A stretch of DNA of 64,000 nt from Plesiomonas shigelloides (GCF_900087055.1 NZ_LT575468.1:2917773-2981772); one strand, 5' to 3'; counted from the first letter of the stretch, positions 1 to 9,754 are shown. The notes: a model not told the origin generated them from the sequence alone. Made by a program: numbers and translations.

Positions 1-922
1 CAAGACCATGAAAATCGAGGTGCAAGGCCACACCGCACCGGGGATCACGGCGAAAGATATCGTGCTGGCGATCATTGGCCGCATCGGTCATGCCGGCGGA
101 ACTGGTTATGTGGTGGAATTTTGTGGTGAGGCGATTCAAGCGCTGAGCATGGAAGGCCGCATGACAGTGTGCAACATGGCCATTGAGCTGGGCGCTAAAG
201 CCGGCCTGATTGCGCCGGATGCCACCACCTTGGCCTATTTACAGGGGCGTCCATTTGCGCCGCAAGGCAGCGATTGGAACGCCGCCGTCGCGTACTGGAA
301 CACCCTGCACTCCGATGCCGATGCCAACTTTGATGCCATCATTACCTTGCAAGCGGCTGAGATTGCCCCGCAAGTGACTTGGGGGACAAATCCGGGGCAA
401 GTGATCGCTATCGACCAGCCGGTACCAACGCCAGAGAGCTTTGCCGATGCCAATGAACGCAGTTCGGCGGAAAAAGCCCTGCGCTATATGGGATTGCAGG
501 CCGGTGAAAAGCTGTCTGAGGTACGCATCGATAAAGTCTTTATCGGCTCGTGCACCAACTCGCGCATTGAAGATTTACGCGCCGCGGCCGCCATTGCCAA
601 AGGGCGTAAAGTGGCCGACGGCGTGCAGGCATTAGTCGTGCCCGGCTCCGGCATTGTGAAAGCGCAAGCGGAAGCCGAAGGCTTGGATCAGATCTTTATC
701 GATGCCGGTTTTGAGTGGCGTTTACCGGGCTGCTCGATGTGTCTGGCGATGAACAATGACCGACTGGCCGCCGGTGAGCGCTGCGCTTCCACCAGTAACC
801 GTAACTTCGAAGGCCGACAAGGGCGCGGTGGTCGTACCCATTTGGTCAGCCCAGCGATGGCCGCCGCAGCGGCGGTGACCGGTCGCTTTGCTGATATTCG
901 CACTTTGAACGAGTCACACTGA
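1..922 (+). CDS. leuC: 3-isopropylmalate dehydratase large subunit LeuC (5' end outside window)
   Basis: LeuC forms isopropylmalate isomerase with LeuD and catalyses the second step of leucine synthesis, 2-isopropylmalate to 3-isopropylmalate, with a [4Fe-4S] cluster in the cytoplasm. The first codons here read K-T-M-K-I-E-V-Q-G, which matches the middle of E. coli LeuC, so roughly 160 N-terminal residues lie upstream of the window. The cluster ligands are visible as Cys in FIGSCTNSR (codon at 551) and the CSMC pair at 731 and 740. The C-terminal [19 protein letters not shown] block of the aconitase family is intact. The stop is 14 bases before leuD, as expected for a leuABCD operon. Only the truncation by the window edge is unusual. 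Confidence 0.98.
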   Translation, partial: KTMKIEVQGHTAPGITAKDIVLAIIGRIGHAGGTGYVVEFCGEAIQALSMEGRMTVCNMAIELGAKAGLIAPDATTLAYLQGRPFAPQGSDWNAAVAYWNTLHSDADANFDAIITLQAAEIAPQVTWGTNPGQVIAIDQPVPTPESFADANERSSAEKALRYMGLQAGEKLSEVRIDKVFIGSCTNSRIEDLRAAAAIAKGRKVADGVQALVVPGSGIVKAQAEAEGLDQIFIDAGFEWRLPGCSMCLAMNNDRLAAGERCASTSNRNFEGRQGRGGRTHLVSPAMAAAAAVTGRFADIRTLNESH

Positions 923-936
923 AGCGGAGAGTCAAG

Positions 937-1551
937 ATGACAGGATTTACTCAACATTGCGGCTATGTGGCTCCGCTGGATACCGCCAATATCGATACCG
1001 ATGCCATCATCCCTAAGCAATTTTTGCAAAAGGTCACCCGCGTCGGCTTTGGTCGCCACCTGTTCCATGATTGGCGTTTTCTGGATGATGCCGGCGAACA
1101 ACCCAATCCGGACTTTGTGTTGAACCAAGCGGAGTTTGCCGATGCCACCATTTTGCTGACCCGCGAAAATTTCGGTTGCGGCTCCTCGCGCGAGCATGCG
1201 CCGTGGGCGCTGGCCGACTACGGCTTTCAAGTGATCATCGCGCCGAGTTTTGCCGATATTTTCTATGGCAACGCTATCAACAATCAGCTGCTACCGGTGC
1301 GACTGCCGGAGGCCGCCATTGAGCAGTTGTTTGCCCTGCAGCGCGCCCATACCCGCTTGCAGCTGTGCGTGGATCTGGCCTCGCAAACGGTGCGCGTTAG
1401 CGGCGGAGCCGAAGAGTTTAGTGTCCACTTCCCGATTGATCCGTTCCATCGCCACTGCTTATTAAACGGGTTGGACAGCATCGGGCTGACGTTGCAACAT
1501 GCGGACGCGATCACGCGTTATGAACAGGCTCAACCGGCGTTTTTACGCTAA
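937..1551 (+). CDS. leuD: 3-isopropylmalate dehydratase small subunit LeuD
   Basis: This is the swivel-domain subunit of isopropylmalate isomerase, partner of LeuC just upstream. It has 204 residues against about 201 in E. coli. Family signatures are the N-terminal [13 protein letters not shown] segment and [15 protein letters not shown], which contributes to the substrate site. The ATG follows a GGAG ribosome site. The gene ends the operon: a strong hairpin terminator lies about 90 bases further on, and the next genes point the other way. Confidence 0.98.
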   Translation: MTGFTQHCGYVAPLDTANIDTDAIIPKQFLQKVTRVGFGRHLFHDWRFLDDAGEQPNPDFVLNQAEFADATILLTRENFGCGSSREHAPWALADYGFQVIIAPSFADIFYGNAINNQLLPVRLPEAAIEQLFALQRAHTRLQLCVDLASQTVRVSGGAEEFSVHFPIDPFHRHCLLNGLDSIGLTLQHADAITRYEQAQPAFLR

Positions 1552-1553
1552 TA

Positions 1554-1579
1554 GGTGATGGATGATGGGTGATGGGTGA
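1554..1579. repeat. short GATGGGT-like tandem repeat after leuD
   Basis: Directly after the leuD stop the sequence repeats GTGATGG/GATGGGT units imperfectly about three times. This is probably slippage in non-coding sequence, and no function is evident. Confidence 0.5.
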
Positions 1580-1638
1580 GTCAGGCCGAATAGTGGCAGA
1601 TAGCTCATGCACTGGATAATAAACATACGCTAGATAAT

Positions 1639-1668
1639 AAAAAAGGTAACCGCAGGGTTACCTTTTTT
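1639..1668. terminator. bidirectional terminator between leuD and mdtI
   Basis: A perfect stem AAAAAAGGTAACC/GGTTACCTTTTTT with a GCAG loop lies between the convergent genes leuD and mdtI. It is A-rich on one side and T-rich on the other, so it can end transcripts from both directions. Confidence 0.93.
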
Positions 1669-1690
1669 ATCGCCATCATGTGCATTGAAC

Positions 1691-2005
1691 TCATGCGGTA
1701 TGCATAATCACCACGGCCGACGCGATCACGGCAATGCCAGCCCAGCCAATTGGCTTTAATTTTTCTTTGAAGATCAGCCAACTACCAATGGCAGTACCCA
1801 GAATACCGATCGCACCCCATGAAGCATAGGCGACCGCCAAATCCATCCCACGTACCGCTTCGGTCAGCAGGGTAAAGGCACTCATCACCAATACCAGCGA
1901 TAACACGCCCCAGCGCTTACGCTTAAAGCCACGTGATTTATTCAGCGCCATATTGGCGGCCACATCCAGCAGCGCCGCTGCGAGCACAAATCCGATATGT
2001 ACCAT
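1691..2005 (-). CDS. mdtI: SMR-family efflux subunit, MdtI-like
   Basis: This is a four-helix small multidrug resistance protein of 104 residues. It resembles E. coli MdtI in ALLDVAANMALN and VAYASWGAIGILGT, where the WG(A/G)xG loop is typical of paired SMR proteins. MdtI and MdtJ together export spermidine in E. coli. The ATG overlaps the mdtJ stop by one base (TAATG), so the two subunits are translationally coupled. A heterodimeric pump in the inner membrane is expected. Polyamine specificity is inferred from family resemblance only. Confidence 0.88.
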   Translation of the reverse strand: MVHIGFVLAAALLDVAANMALNKSRGFKRKRWGVLSLVLVMSAFTLLTEAVRGMDLAVAYASWGAIGILGTAIGSWLIFKEKLKPIGWAGIAVIASAVVIMHTA

Positions 2006-2355
2006 TATGCGCCCTCCTCCGCCTGCTCCGGATGACTCTCACCGGCATTCACCATCACGATCCCCGTAACGGCCAGCCCCAGACCTACCATCTCTTGCAG
2101 CGACAGGTCGTAGCCAAAATAAAAGACAGAGACCAGTGTAATCAGGGTGACACCGACACCTTCCCACAGCGCATAGGCAATGCCAATTGGGATGCGCTTA
2201 ATGGCCTTGGACAGGAAGAAATACGACACCGAAATGCCCAGCCACATTGGGAGATAACTTGCTAATGAACCGTTTTCGATAATTTTGTTGATAGACGATG
2301 TTCCCGCCACTTCGGTCATGATGGCCAGTAGTAAAAACATCCACGCGAATAACAT
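2005..2355 (-). CDS. mdtJ: SMR-family efflux subunit, MdtJ-like
   Basis: This is the second SMR subunit, 116 residues with four hydrophobic helices. Helix 1 carries the family glutamate in LAIMTEVAGTSS, and VAYALWEGVG-type sequence (here IAYALWEGVG) is the MdtJ signature. The open frame extends further upstream, but the ATG at 2355 has an AAAGGG ribosome site about 7 bases away and begins exactly where E. coli MdtJ does. The C-terminal tail is acidic (EQAEEG). The gene is transcribed divergently from a LysR gene, which is the likely regulator. Confidence 0.88.
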   Translation of the reverse strand: MLFAWMFLLLAIMTEVAGTSSINKIIENGSLASYLPMWLGISVSYFFLSKAIKRIPIGIAYALWEGVGVTLITLVSVFYFGYDLSLQEMVGLGLAVTGIVMVNAGESHPEQAEEGA

Positions 2356-2455
2356 GATAGTACCCTTTGATTTCCTTAGCGCCTTACTCTCGTCACTGAG
2401 ATGTTCCGGCACAGGAATTACTCTACCGGTGCCACCATGCAAATTCCAATCGCTC

Positions 2456-2476
2456 AGCGTCGATTTTTCCGACGCT
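2456..2476. promoter_or_regulatory. candidate LysR-type operator (T-N11-A dyad)
   Basis: A perfect inverted repeat AGCGTCG-N7-CGACGCT lies in the 179-base space between mdtJ and the divergent LysR gene. Within it T2460 and A2472 are 11 bases apart, which is the T-N11-A arrangement of LysR-family sites. Its role as the binding site of the adjacent regulator is inferred. Confidence 0.55.
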
Positions 2477-2534
2477 AACATTTGACACATTATTTACATT
2501 CTCTACTATCAGCGAGAGGCTCCCGGAGACACAT

Positions 2535-3416
2535 ATGAAACTCTCGCAGTTAGAAATGTTTGTAGAAGCGGCAAATAGCGGTTCGATCACCGAAGCGGCG
2601 CGCCGTCTGAACAAAAGTCGTAGCACCGTCAGCACCGCTATCAGCGCGCTGGAAGACAGCTTGGGCGTCAGTCTTTTTGAACGCGGTTCCAACCTCACTG
2701 AACTCACGGTGATCGGCGAACAAATTTTGGATGACAGCGAGCGTATCCTGCAGATTGCCTACATCATCGAACAAAAATGCCAGCACTACGCCTCGGGAGC
2801 AGAAGCGGTGCTGCGTATTGCCCGTGATGATGCGCTATCGGAAGTCTTTTGGCGGCGTCTGCTGGGGGATCTGAAACACACCTTCTCCGGTACCAGTGTA
2901 TCTTTGGTGTTGGCCTCACCGCCGGAGCTGCCGCAGTTGGTGGAAGATGGCATTGTGGATGCAGCCTTTGGCCTATTGACCGAAGAGCAAGAGAGTACCT
3001 CGCTCAAAATCGAGGTGTTACACCCGCTACGCACCATGATGGTGGTGGAAAAGCAGCACCCGCTGGCACTGCTCAAGCGCGTGCAACACAGCGATCTGGA
3101 ATCGCATACCCAAATCACCTTGTCGTATGCCGACCATGAATCGGTGAAAACCTTACTGCCAGTCAGTGGCGATCACATTGGTTTATCGTGCTTTGAGATG
3201 ATGCGTGATGCGGTAATGGATAAGCTCGGCTGGGCGATTTTGCCCATCCCGCTGATTAAAACGCAGCTACGCCAAGATCAGTTGCGGGTGCTAAAACACA
3301 AATTCAGCATGCAGTGGCGTGACTACGCGGCCTATGCCTCACCGGCCGCGTATCACGGTAAGGTGCTCTCGTGGATCCAGCAAGAGATCCAAAAAGAGCT
3401 CGAATCATACGACTGA
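2535..3416 (+). CDS. LysR-family transcriptional regulator, divergent from mdtJI
   Basis: This is a 293-residue LysR-type regulator. Residues 1-60 form the winged helix-turn-helix (LEMFVEAANSGSITEAARRL, then STVSTAISALEDSLGVSLFER), and residues from about 90 form the substrate-binding fold that senses an unknown ligand. The ATG at 2535 sits about 10 bases after GGAG in the leader. The gene is back to back with mdtJI and a T-N11-A dyad lies between them, so control of the efflux pair is the simplest reading. I do not recognise a specific ortholog. The last 12 bases overlap the end of the convergent membrane-protein gene. Confidence 0.9.
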   Translation: MKLSQLEMFVEAANSGSITEAARRLNKSRSTVSTAISALEDSLGVSLFERGSNLTELTVIGEQILDDSERILQIAYIIEQKCQHYASGAEAVLRIARDDALSEVFWRRLLGDLKHTFSGTSVSLVLASPPELPQLVEDGIVDAAFGLLTEEQESTSLKIEVLHPLRTMMVVEKQHPLALLKRVQHSDLESHTQITLSYADHESVKTLLPVSGDHIGLSCFEMMRDAVMDKLGWAILPIPLIKTQLRQDQLRVLKHKFSMQWRDYAAYASPAAYHGKVLSWIQQEIQKELESYD

Positions 3417-3995
3417 CGAACCGGTTTTCGCTTGGTTACGCCGCCAGAAGAAAAAGTGCAGTAACGCCATGCCACCGTGACCGACCAAATAAGCTTCAAT
3501 CAAACCGGTCAGTGCTTTATGCACGGATTTCAGATCCGGCGCCCACACAGAGCCGGTGCGCCACAGTAAAAACCACGTAAATCCAGAGCCGGCCACCAGC
3601 AAAATCGCGCCTAAGCCTAAGCCTTGAATACAAGGCGCTAAGCCACCGGCGGCGCTTTCGGGCAGTCGACGTTGCCACAGGGTGCGCAAATCCGCTTTCA
3701 GCTGGGAAAAATCCCCCCACAAGTAGGGAAAGAAATAGCGTAATCCGCGAGAAAACAGGCAATGTAAGGTCAGTAACAGCCCTAACACTAACGCGGTACA
3801 GCCCATGCCGATGTGCATCCAAACAAACAGCGGAGCGACTACCCCTGCGCTAATCGCGCCTTCGGCGGTAAATTGCATCCCGTTGCTGTTGAGGATTTGC
3901 AGAATGACCAGCGCCGCCAGTGTCAGGTGCAAAACGCGCAGAAACCGGTGCTGATATTGCCCCAGATAGCGCCAAAAATCAGAAAATAGCCGCAT
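3405..3995 (-). CDS. cytochrome b561-like integral membrane protein
   Basis: This 196-residue protein has four predicted transmembrane helices, at about 20-36, 53-80, 124-145 and 164-184. Histidines lie within or next to them (H23, H61, H159, H173, H180). That layout fits the bacterial cytochrome b561 / Ni-hydrogenase cytochrome b superfamily, in which paired histidines hold heme b for quinone-linked electron transfer. The heme assignment is inferred from histidine placement. Translation starts at ATG 3995 behind AAGGA. No redox partner gene is adjacent. The 3' end overlaps the convergent LysR gene by 12 bases, which leaves no room for a terminator between them. Confidence 0.6.
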   Translation of the reverse strand: MRLFSDFWRYLGQYQHRFLRVLHLTLAALVILQILNSNGMQFTAEGAISAGVVAPLFVWMHIGMGCTALVLGLLLTLHCLFSRGLRYFFPYLWGDFSQLKADLRTLWQRRLPESAAGGLAPCIQGLGLGAILLVAGSGFTWFLLWRTGSVWAPDLKSVHKALTGLIEAYLVGHGGMALLHFFFWRRNQAKTGSSVV

Positions 3996-4201
3996 GAGAG
4001 TTCATCCTTAATCCGGCCAGGCCGGTCTGTATTTCTTGTTTTGAATTGCTCGAAAACACCGTGTCATCTATCAGTGATTATGACCTAATCCGTTCGAATA
4101 AGTCGCTAAGAAAAGTTGAGATCCTGACGAGCAAAGATGTTGCATGCTGTTAGCGTGATAAGCGCTGAGCGCAAAAGCGCGAACAAATAAATAAGCGCAG
4201 A

Positions 4202-4235
4202 CAACAAAACGCCGGGACGCACAAGCGTTCCGGCG
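4202..4235 (-). terminator. terminator of dps
   Basis: Read on the minus strand, an 11-bp stem (CGCCGGAACGC with its complement, one G-T pair, 4-base loop) is followed by TTTTGTTG. It lies about 50 bases after the dps stop. The rest of 3996-4282 is non-coding and holds the upstream region of the b561-like gene; nothing else is evident in it. Confidence 0.8.
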
Positions 4236-4282
4236 TAATCGCGTTGATGAGCGATACAAGGTAGTCCGTCAAACGATGCCGA

Positions 4283-4753
4283 TTACTCTTCCAGCATGCT
4301 ACGCAGCATCCACGCCATTTTTTCATGGGCGCTGCAACGGTCATCCAGCAAAGAGCCGGTAGCGCCATCGTTCACTTCACCGGTCAGTGGGTAAATCCCG
4401 CGAATACGTTCGATCACTTGGCCGTGGCCTTTGACCAAGAACTCCAGCATTTCGGCGTTGTTCATGCCGCTACGCGCCTCTGGCAAGGTGCTCATTTTGC
4501 TGTACACACTCAGTGAGCCGGGGGCTTCAAAGCCCAGTTCACGGATACGTTCAGCGATTTCATCCAGCGCATTCCAGATTTCGTTATATTGTTCTTCCAG
4601 CATCTGGTGCATTGGGCGGAAACGCATGCCTTTCACGTTCCAGTGGAAATAGTGGGTGGTCAGATACAGGCTGAAAGTATCGGCCAGCAGATGGGATAAG
4701 CTGTCAGCAATTTTTTCTCGGCTGGCATCGGGCAGTGAAATATCAACTTTCAT
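4283..4753 (-). CDS. dps: Dps-family ferritin-like DNA-protection protein
   Basis: This 156-residue Dps mini-ferritin stores iron and protects DNA from oxidative damage in stationary phase as a dodecamer. The ferroxidase-site pattern is present: H37 in HYFHWNVKG, H49 in RPMHQMLEEQYNEIW, D64 and E68 in LDEIAERIRELG. ATG 4753 has a GGAG site 7 bases upstream. A TTG two codons earlier is possible but less likely. The lysine-rich N-terminal tail of E. coli Dps is absent, so direct DNA binding may be weak, and Dps-like ferritin is an equally fair name. The gene is transcribed alone with its own terminator. Confidence 0.92.
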   Translation of the reverse strand: MKVDISLPDASREKIADSLSHLLADTFSLYLTTHYFHWNVKGMRFRPMHQMLEEQYNEIWNALDEIAERIRELGFEAPGSLSVYSKMSTLPEARSGMNNAEMLEFLVKGHGQVIERIRGIYPLTGEVNDGATGSLLDDRCSAHEKMAWMLRSMLEE

Positions 4754-5030
4754 AACCAATCTCCATGTTCAAATAACTTAACGGTAATGCCGTTCGTTGT
4801 TAATAAACATAGACCTGTTACGCATGTTTATCTGTCAGCAAATGCCGCCAATTGCCTCGTTGTGCAAGCAAATATGTCCTGCCATATGCGCGTATTTGCA
4901 GCGTTAATAAAAAAAGTGCGGTTTATAGCGAGACTCGGGAAAACATGAAGAAAATCATATCGATTAGTTCTTAATAAAAGCCCAACTATCTCGTGCGACA
5001 ACCTCGTGCGACAGCGCGGTTGCGCCAATA
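4754..5030. other. non-coding region upstream of dps
   Basis: No credible gene is present between the dps start and the ppaC terminator. The region is AT-rich near dps and must contain its promoter. I could not assign an OxyR or other operator with confidence. Confidence 0.6.
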
Positions 5031-5053
5031 AAAAGGCAGCCCGCAGGCTGCCT
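5031..5053 (-). terminator. terminator after ppaC
   Basis: On the minus strand the stem AAGGCAGCC/GGCTGCCTT with a TGCG loop is followed by TTTTT. It lies about 80 bases past the ppaC stop and probably ends the rapA-rluA-ppaC transcript. Confidence 0.88.
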
Positions 5054-5094
5054 TAAACCGAAGTGACGATGGCTATACAGTCACGCTATAGAGT

Positions 5095-5122
5095 CACTCG
5101 ATACTGGCCACTCGATACAATC
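5095..5122. repeat. 14-bp tandem duplication beyond ppaC
   Basis: CACTCGATAC occurs at 5095-5104 and again at 5109-5118, giving a two-copy imperfect tandem with a 14-base period in the ppaC 3' spacer. Confidence 0.75.
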
Positions 5123-5133
5123 ACGCAATGCGA

Positions 5134-6039
5134 TCAGGCCAGAACCTGCTGCAGCCACGGCCAACCTTGCTTTTTACGGCTCAGGGTGTTTTGCATCATC
5201 AGTACGCCGTTGTCAGCATGCGCATCCAGCTTGGCAGACCATTCGCCTTTGTACAGCAGACGGGTAGTCGCGGTGGTGATGTCAGTCAGCATCAGCGCGG
5301 CCAGTGCCAGACCTTCGTTATCACAACGCGCTTGCAGATCCGCATTCAGCGCATCCAGCATGCCGTCTACTTGCTCCAGTGTCGCCAGCTCAATCTGACC
5401 GACAACCACGTCACGGCCGTTCAGTGGGTAGCCTTTCAGATCTTTTTCTACCAGCTCCGCCGCAGACAGACCTTCGATGTCAGTCTTAGCAATCAGCAGG
5501 TCTTTGATGAACAGATCCAGATCAGCGATATCAGCCAGTTTAGCCAGCGCATACACCGCTTCTTTGTCTTTCTCGGTGCAAGTTGGTGACGCAAAGCCCA
5601 CGGTGTCGCTGATGATGGCAGACATCATCAGAATCGCCAGCGGACGGGTGATCTCGGCCTGCTCCATACGGAACAGATTGAACAGGATGGTGTTGGTGCA
5701 GCCTACCGGCCAGATCCACGCTTCCAGCGGCTGCGCCGTGGTCACGTCGCCCAGACGGTGGTGGTCAACGATACCCAGAATTTCTGCCTGCGCCAGATCG
5801 TCTGGACCTTGCGCCAGATCGGAGTAATCCACCAGCCACACTTTCTGACCGGCAACACCAGTGCACATCTCTGGCTGCTCAACCCCAGCACGCTCCAGAA
5901 TAAAGCGTGTTTCGCGGTTGATATCACCCTGACGCACGGCTTTCGCCTGCAGGCCACGGGCTTTCAGCAGTTCAGCAGCTACCAGTGCAGAACAGATACT
6001 ATCGCTATCAGGGTTTTTATGACCAACTACTTGAATCAT
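5134..6039 (-). CDS. ppaC: manganese-dependent (family II) inorganic pyrophosphatase
   Basis: This 301-residue cytoplasmic enzyme hydrolyses pyrophosphate to phosphate using Mn2+. It has the DHH-superfamily architecture: metal ligands in GHKNPDSDS (H7, D11, D13), D71 in LVDYSD, the VDHH motif at residues 91-94, and a C-terminal DHHA2 domain that ends with SRKKQ, typical of substrate-binding Ser-Arg-Lys. Two ATG codons are adjacent; the inner one (6039) has the better spacing to AAGGA and gives the usual family length. It follows rluA by 31 bases on the same strand. A second, unrelated pyrophosphatase (Ppa, family I) is encoded at 41541-42068. Confidence 0.95.
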   Translation of the reverse strand: MIQVVGHKNPDSDSICSALVAAELLKARGLQAKAVRQGDINRETRFILERAGVEQPEMCTGVAGQKVWLVDYSDLAQGPDDLAQAEILGIVDHHRLGDVTTAQPLEAWIWPVGCTNTILFNLFRMEQAEITRPLAILMMSAIISDTVGFASPTCTEKDKEAVYALAKLADIADLDLFIKDLLIAKTDIEGLSAAELVEKDLKGYPLNGRDVVVGQIELATLEQVDGMLDALNADLQARCDNEGLALAALMLTDITTATTRLLYKGEWSAKLDAHADNGVLMMQNTLSRKKQGWPWLQQVLA

Positions 6040-6070
6040 CATCTTTCCTTTCAGTACGTCTGGCCTGCAC

Positions 6071-6820
6071 TTAAAAGTCAGGCTCACAGCAAAAGTGCAT
6101 CGGCTCGCCGGTTTTCGGATGCGTGATCGACAGCTCACGCGCGTGCAGTTGCAAACGCGGCGCCATCGCTAAGGCATCGGGATGCGCGTAGAAGCGATCG
6201 CCCAAGATAGGGTGTCCCAACGCCAGCATGTGCACCCGTAACTGGTGCGAGCGTCCGGTTACGGGGGTCAGTTTAACACGGCTCGCGCCATCCGGATCGC
6301 GACTGAGCACCTGATACAAGGTCAGCGCCCGCTTACCGGTTTCATGGCAGACTTTCTGTTTCGGCCGGTTTGGCCAGTCACAGATCAGCGGCAGGTCGAT
6401 TTCTCCAGCATCTTGTGCCAGATGTCCCCACACGCGCGCCACATAGGCTTTTTTCGGCTCGCGCTCACGAAACTGGCGCTTAAGCTCGCGCTCGGCTTGC
6501 TTGGTCAACGCCACCACCATCACGCCACTGGTGGCCATATCCAGCCGGTGCACCGATTCGGCCAACGGGAAGTCGGCCTGAATGCGCTGCATGATGCTAT
6601 CGCGGTGCTCTTCGGCGCGCCCTTGCACCGACAGCAACCCACTCGGCTTATTCACCACCATGATGCTCGTGTCCTGATACAGGATCTGCAACCAGGGATC
6701 GGTCGGCGGGTTATAGGCCTCCAGCGGTGGCGCGCCACTTGGAATGGCCCGCTCTTCGGCGGTCGGCTTGCGCACTTTACGCGGCGCCGTATCGGTTGGT
6801 TTCACAGGCTCATTCCTCAT
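6071..6820 (-). CDS. rluA: dual-specificity rRNA/tRNA pseudouridine synthase RluA
   Basis: RluA converts U746 of 23S rRNA and U32 of several tRNAs to pseudouridine. The protein has 249 residues, about 30 more than E. coli RluA; the extra part is a proline- and charge-rich N-terminal extension (residues 1-40). Catalytic Asp94 lies in the HRLDMATSGV motif, and the TGRSHQLRVHMLALGHPILGD block of the RluA family follows. ATG 6820 is preceded by GGAG. The gene follows rapA by 21 bases, the same pair as in E. coli, and is followed by ppaC. Confidence 0.95.
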   Translation of the reverse strand: MRNEPVKPTDTAPRKVRKPTAEERAIPSGAPPLEAYNPPTDPWLQILYQDTSIMVVNKPSGLLSVQGRAEEHRDSIMQRIQADFPLAESVHRLDMATSGVMVVALTKQAERELKRQFREREPKKAYVARVWGHLAQDAGEIDLPLICDWPNRPKQKVCHETGKRALTLYQVLSRDPDGASRVKLTPVTGRSHQLRVHMLALGHPILGDRFYAHPDALAMAPRLQLHARELSITHPKTGEPMHFCCEPDF

Positions 6821-6841
6821 AATGTGCTCCGCTCGCAGCGC

Positions 6842-9754
6842 TTACTGATGCGTCACCACGACCACGCGCAGGGAATCCAGACGCCAGTTGGCTTCGTCCA
6901 GATGCTGCAGAACATGCTTACGACCCAGTTCCAGCATGCTGATTTCATCCTCACGGATGTTCGGGTTGACCGCTTTCAGGGCCAACATCCGATCCAGCTC
7001 GGCGGTCATCACGTCGTCCGCCAGCTTACGCGCGGCATCAATTTCCACCCGCGCCAGCTCATTAGCCTTCGGCTCGGCCATGGTCAACATCGCGTGGATC
7101 TCTTTTTGCACCGCGTTCACCAGCTTGCTGCCGGTATGACGGTTCACTGGGCTCAGTTGGCGATTCAACGCTTCAAAACCAATCGATTTTGAGAGATCGT
7201 TACCACTGACATCCATCAGCAAACGCACCGGCGTTGGCGGCAGGAAACGCGTCAGTTGCAGGTGCTTCGGCGCCTGCGCTTCCACCACATACACCAGCTC
7301 CAGCAGCAGTGTACCGGCTGGCAAGGCTTTATTTTTCAGCAGCGACATCGCGGTCATACCGGTATCACCGGACAGGATCAGGTCAATACCGTTACGCAAA
7401 ATCGGGTGTTCCCACGTCAGGAACTGCGCATCTTCACGCGACAACGCCACTTCACGATCGAAGGTCACCGTACAGCCATCGGATGGCAGACCTGGGAAGT
7501 CCGGCACCAGCATGTGGCCAGTTGGCTCCAGCACCAAGGTATTCTCGCCGCGATCTTCTTGATGCACACCGATGATATCGAACAGGTTCAGGGCAAAGCT
7601 CACCAGCTTGGTATCGCCATCTTGCTCGGCAATTTCGCTGGCCAATGTCTGCGCTTCCTCGCCACCGTTGGAGTGCATCTCCAGCAGGCGATCGCGGCCG
7701 CTTTCCAGCTGCGCTTTGAGTTTATCGTGCATCGCGCGGCTATCGGCCAGCAGTTCATCAAAGCCTTCTTGATTATCCGGCTCCGCCAAATATGGGATCA
7801 GGCGCTCGACAAACGCATCGTAAACCGGACGACCGGTCGGGCAGGTATGCTCGAACGCATCCAAGCCTTCGTGGAACCAGCGCGACAGCAGAGCCTGCGA
7901 GGTGCCTTCCAAGCACGGCACATGGATCTGGATATCCTGACGCTGGCCGATACGATCCAGACGGCCAATACGCTGCTCCAGCAGATCTGGGTTCATTGGC
8001 AAATCGAACATCACCAGATTGCTGGCGAACTGGAAGTTACGGCCTTCGGAGCCAATTTCCGAGCACAGCAGTACCTGCGCGCCCTCTTCCACCTGCGCAA
8101 AATAAGCCGAAGCCTTGTCGCGCTCGATGATAGACAAGCCTTCGTGGAAGACTGCCGCACGAATCGCTTCACGCTCACGCAGCGCTTGTTCCAGATGCAC
8201 GGCCGTTTGCGCCTTGGCACAGATCACCAGCACTTTGGCATCGCGGTTGTTCTTCAAGAAGGTCAGCAACCACTCCACGCGCGGGTCAAAGTTCCACCAA
8301 GTGGCATTTTCGCCTTCAAACGCTTGGTAGATTTGCTCTGGGTACAGCATCTGCTGGGCGCGATCATCCACCTTCGACGCGCCCATCAGGCGTGCCACAC
8401 GGATCGCGGTTTGATACTGGCTTGGCAGCGGTAACGTGATCTGGTTTAAGCTGCGCTGCGGGAAGCCTTTCACGCCCTGACGGGTGTTACGGAACAGCAC
8501 GCGGCCAGTGCCGTGGCGATCCATCAGGTTATTGATCAGAGTTTGCCGCGCCAGCAGGCGCTCGGTTTCATCCACGTCGGCCGCGTTGATCACTTTCAGC
8601 AGCGGCTCCACATCCTGCTCACTGAGCAGTTCAGTCAGCAGATTTTGCGCTTCCACGCTCAGCGGCTTACCGGCGGTAATATCGGCAACCGCATCGGCCA
8701 CCGGCTGGTATTGCTGTTGCTCGGCCACGAACTCTTCGTAATCGTGGAAACGATCAGGATCCAGCAAACGCAAGCGCGCAAAGTGGCTTTCTTGACCCAA
8801 CTGCTCCGGGGTGGCGGTCAGCAGCAGCACGCCCGGGATATTTTCAGTCAGAGTTTCCACCACTTGATATTCGCGGCTTGGTTTATCTTCGCTCCACACC
8901 AGATGGTGGGCTTCGTCGACCACCAACAGATCCCATTCCGCTTCCGCCGCCTGTTCACAGCGCTGGCGCTTTTTACGAATGAAATCCAAGGAGCAGATCA
9001 CCAGCTGTTCGGTCTCGAACGGGTTCTCCGCATCCAAACCGGCTTCGGCGCAGCGCTCTTCGTCAAACAGCGCAAAGCGCAGGTTAAAGCGACGCAGCAT
9101 CTCCACCAGCCACTGGTGTTGCAAGGTTTCTGGCACGATCACCAGCACGCGCTGAGCACGGCCAGACAGCAGTTGCTGATGAATGATCATGCCCGCTTCA
9201 ATGGTCTTACCCAAACCCACTTCATCGGCCAGCAATACGCGCGGCGCATAACGGCAACCCACTTCATGGGCGATGTACAGCTGGTGCGGGATCAGGCTGG
9301 CACGAGCGCCACGCAGACCGCGTAGCGGCGAGCGGAATTGTTCACGCTGATGGTTCAGCGCGCGATAACGCAGGGCAAAACGATCCATACGGTCGATTTG
9401 ACCGGCAAACAGGCGATCCTGAGGTTTGCTGAAGGTCAGCTTGTTATCCAGCATCACTTCGCGCAGGCTGATGCCCTCTTCCTCAGTATCCAGACGGGTA
9501 CCGACATAAGTCAGGACACCGTGTGCTTCCAGCACTTCATCGACACGCATCTGCCAACCTTCGTGGCTGGTGATGGTATCGCCTTGGTTGAACATGACGC
9601 GAGTCACCGGGGCGTCCACTCGTGAATAAACACGGTTTTCACCGGAAACAGGGAACAGAATGGTGATGGTACGGGCTTCAATAGCGACAACCGTACCTAG
9701 ACCTAACTCACTCTCAGTATCACTGATCCAACGTTGACCAAGTGCAAAAGGCAT
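6842..9754 (-). CDS. rapA: RNA polymerase-associated Swi2/Snf2 ATPase RapA
   Basis: RapA binds the RNA polymerase core and uses ATP to recycle enzyme trapped after termination. The length of 970 residues matches E. coli RapA (968). Seen in order: N-terminal Tudor-like domains ([13 protein letters not shown] onwards), the Walker A segment DEVGLGKT with Lys183, the DEAH box (VVDEAHHL, about residue 280), and the second helicase lobe with [17 protein letters not shown]. The C-terminal effector region follows. It starts the rapA-rluA-ppaC group and is divergent from the PIN-PhoH gene across about 230 bases. Confidence 0.97.
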   Translation of the reverse strand: MPFALGQRWISDTESELGLGTVVAIEARTITILFPVSGENRVYSRVDAPVTRVMFNQGDTITSHEGWQMRVDEVLEAHGVLTYVGTRLDTEEEGISLREVMLDNKLTFSKPQDRLFAGQIDRMDRFALRYRALNHQREQFRSPLRGLRGARASLIPHQLYIAHEVGCRYAPRVLLADEVGLGKTIEAGMIIHQQLLSGRAQRVLVIVPETLQHQWLVEMLRRFNLRFALFDEERCAEAGLDAENPFETEQLVICSLDFIRKKRQRCEQAAEAEWDLLVVDEAHHLVWSEDKPSREYQVVETLTENIPGVLLLTATPEQLGQESHFARLRLLDPDRFHDYEEFVAEQQQYQPVADAVADITAGKPLSVEAQNLLTELLSEQDVEPLLKVINAADVDETERLLARQTLINNLMDRHGTGRVLFRNTRQGVKGFPQRSLNQITLPLPSQYQTAIRVARLMGASKVDDRAQQMLYPEQIYQAFEGENATWWNFDPRVEWLLTFLKNNRDAKVLVICAKAQTAVHLEQALREREAIRAAVFHEGLSIIERDKASAYFAQVEEGAQVLLCSEIGSEGRNFQFASNLVMFDLPMNPDLLEQRIGRLDRIGQRQDIQIHVPCLEGTSQALLSRWFHEGLDAFEHTCPTGRPVYDAFVERLIPYLAEPDNQEGFDELLADSRAMHDKLKAQLESGRDRLLEMHSNGGEEAQTLASEIAEQDGDTKLVSFALNLFDIIGVHQEDRGENTLVLEPTGHMLVPDFPGLPSDGCTVTFDREVALSREDAQFLTWEHPILRNGIDLILSGDTGMTAMSLLKNKALPAGTLLLELVYVVEAQAPKHLQLTRFLPPTPVRLLMDVSGNDLSKSIGFEALNRQLSPVNRHTGSKLVNAVQKEIHAMLTMAEPKANELARVEIDAARKLADDVMTAELDRMLALKAVNPNIREDEISMLELGRKHVLQHLDEANWRLDSLRVVVVTHQ

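Noticed and set aside
7256-8434. 392-codon open frame on the plus strand inside rapA
   Set aside because: It is antisense to a clear, full-length rapA, has a biased composition rich in His and Gln, and resembles no family.
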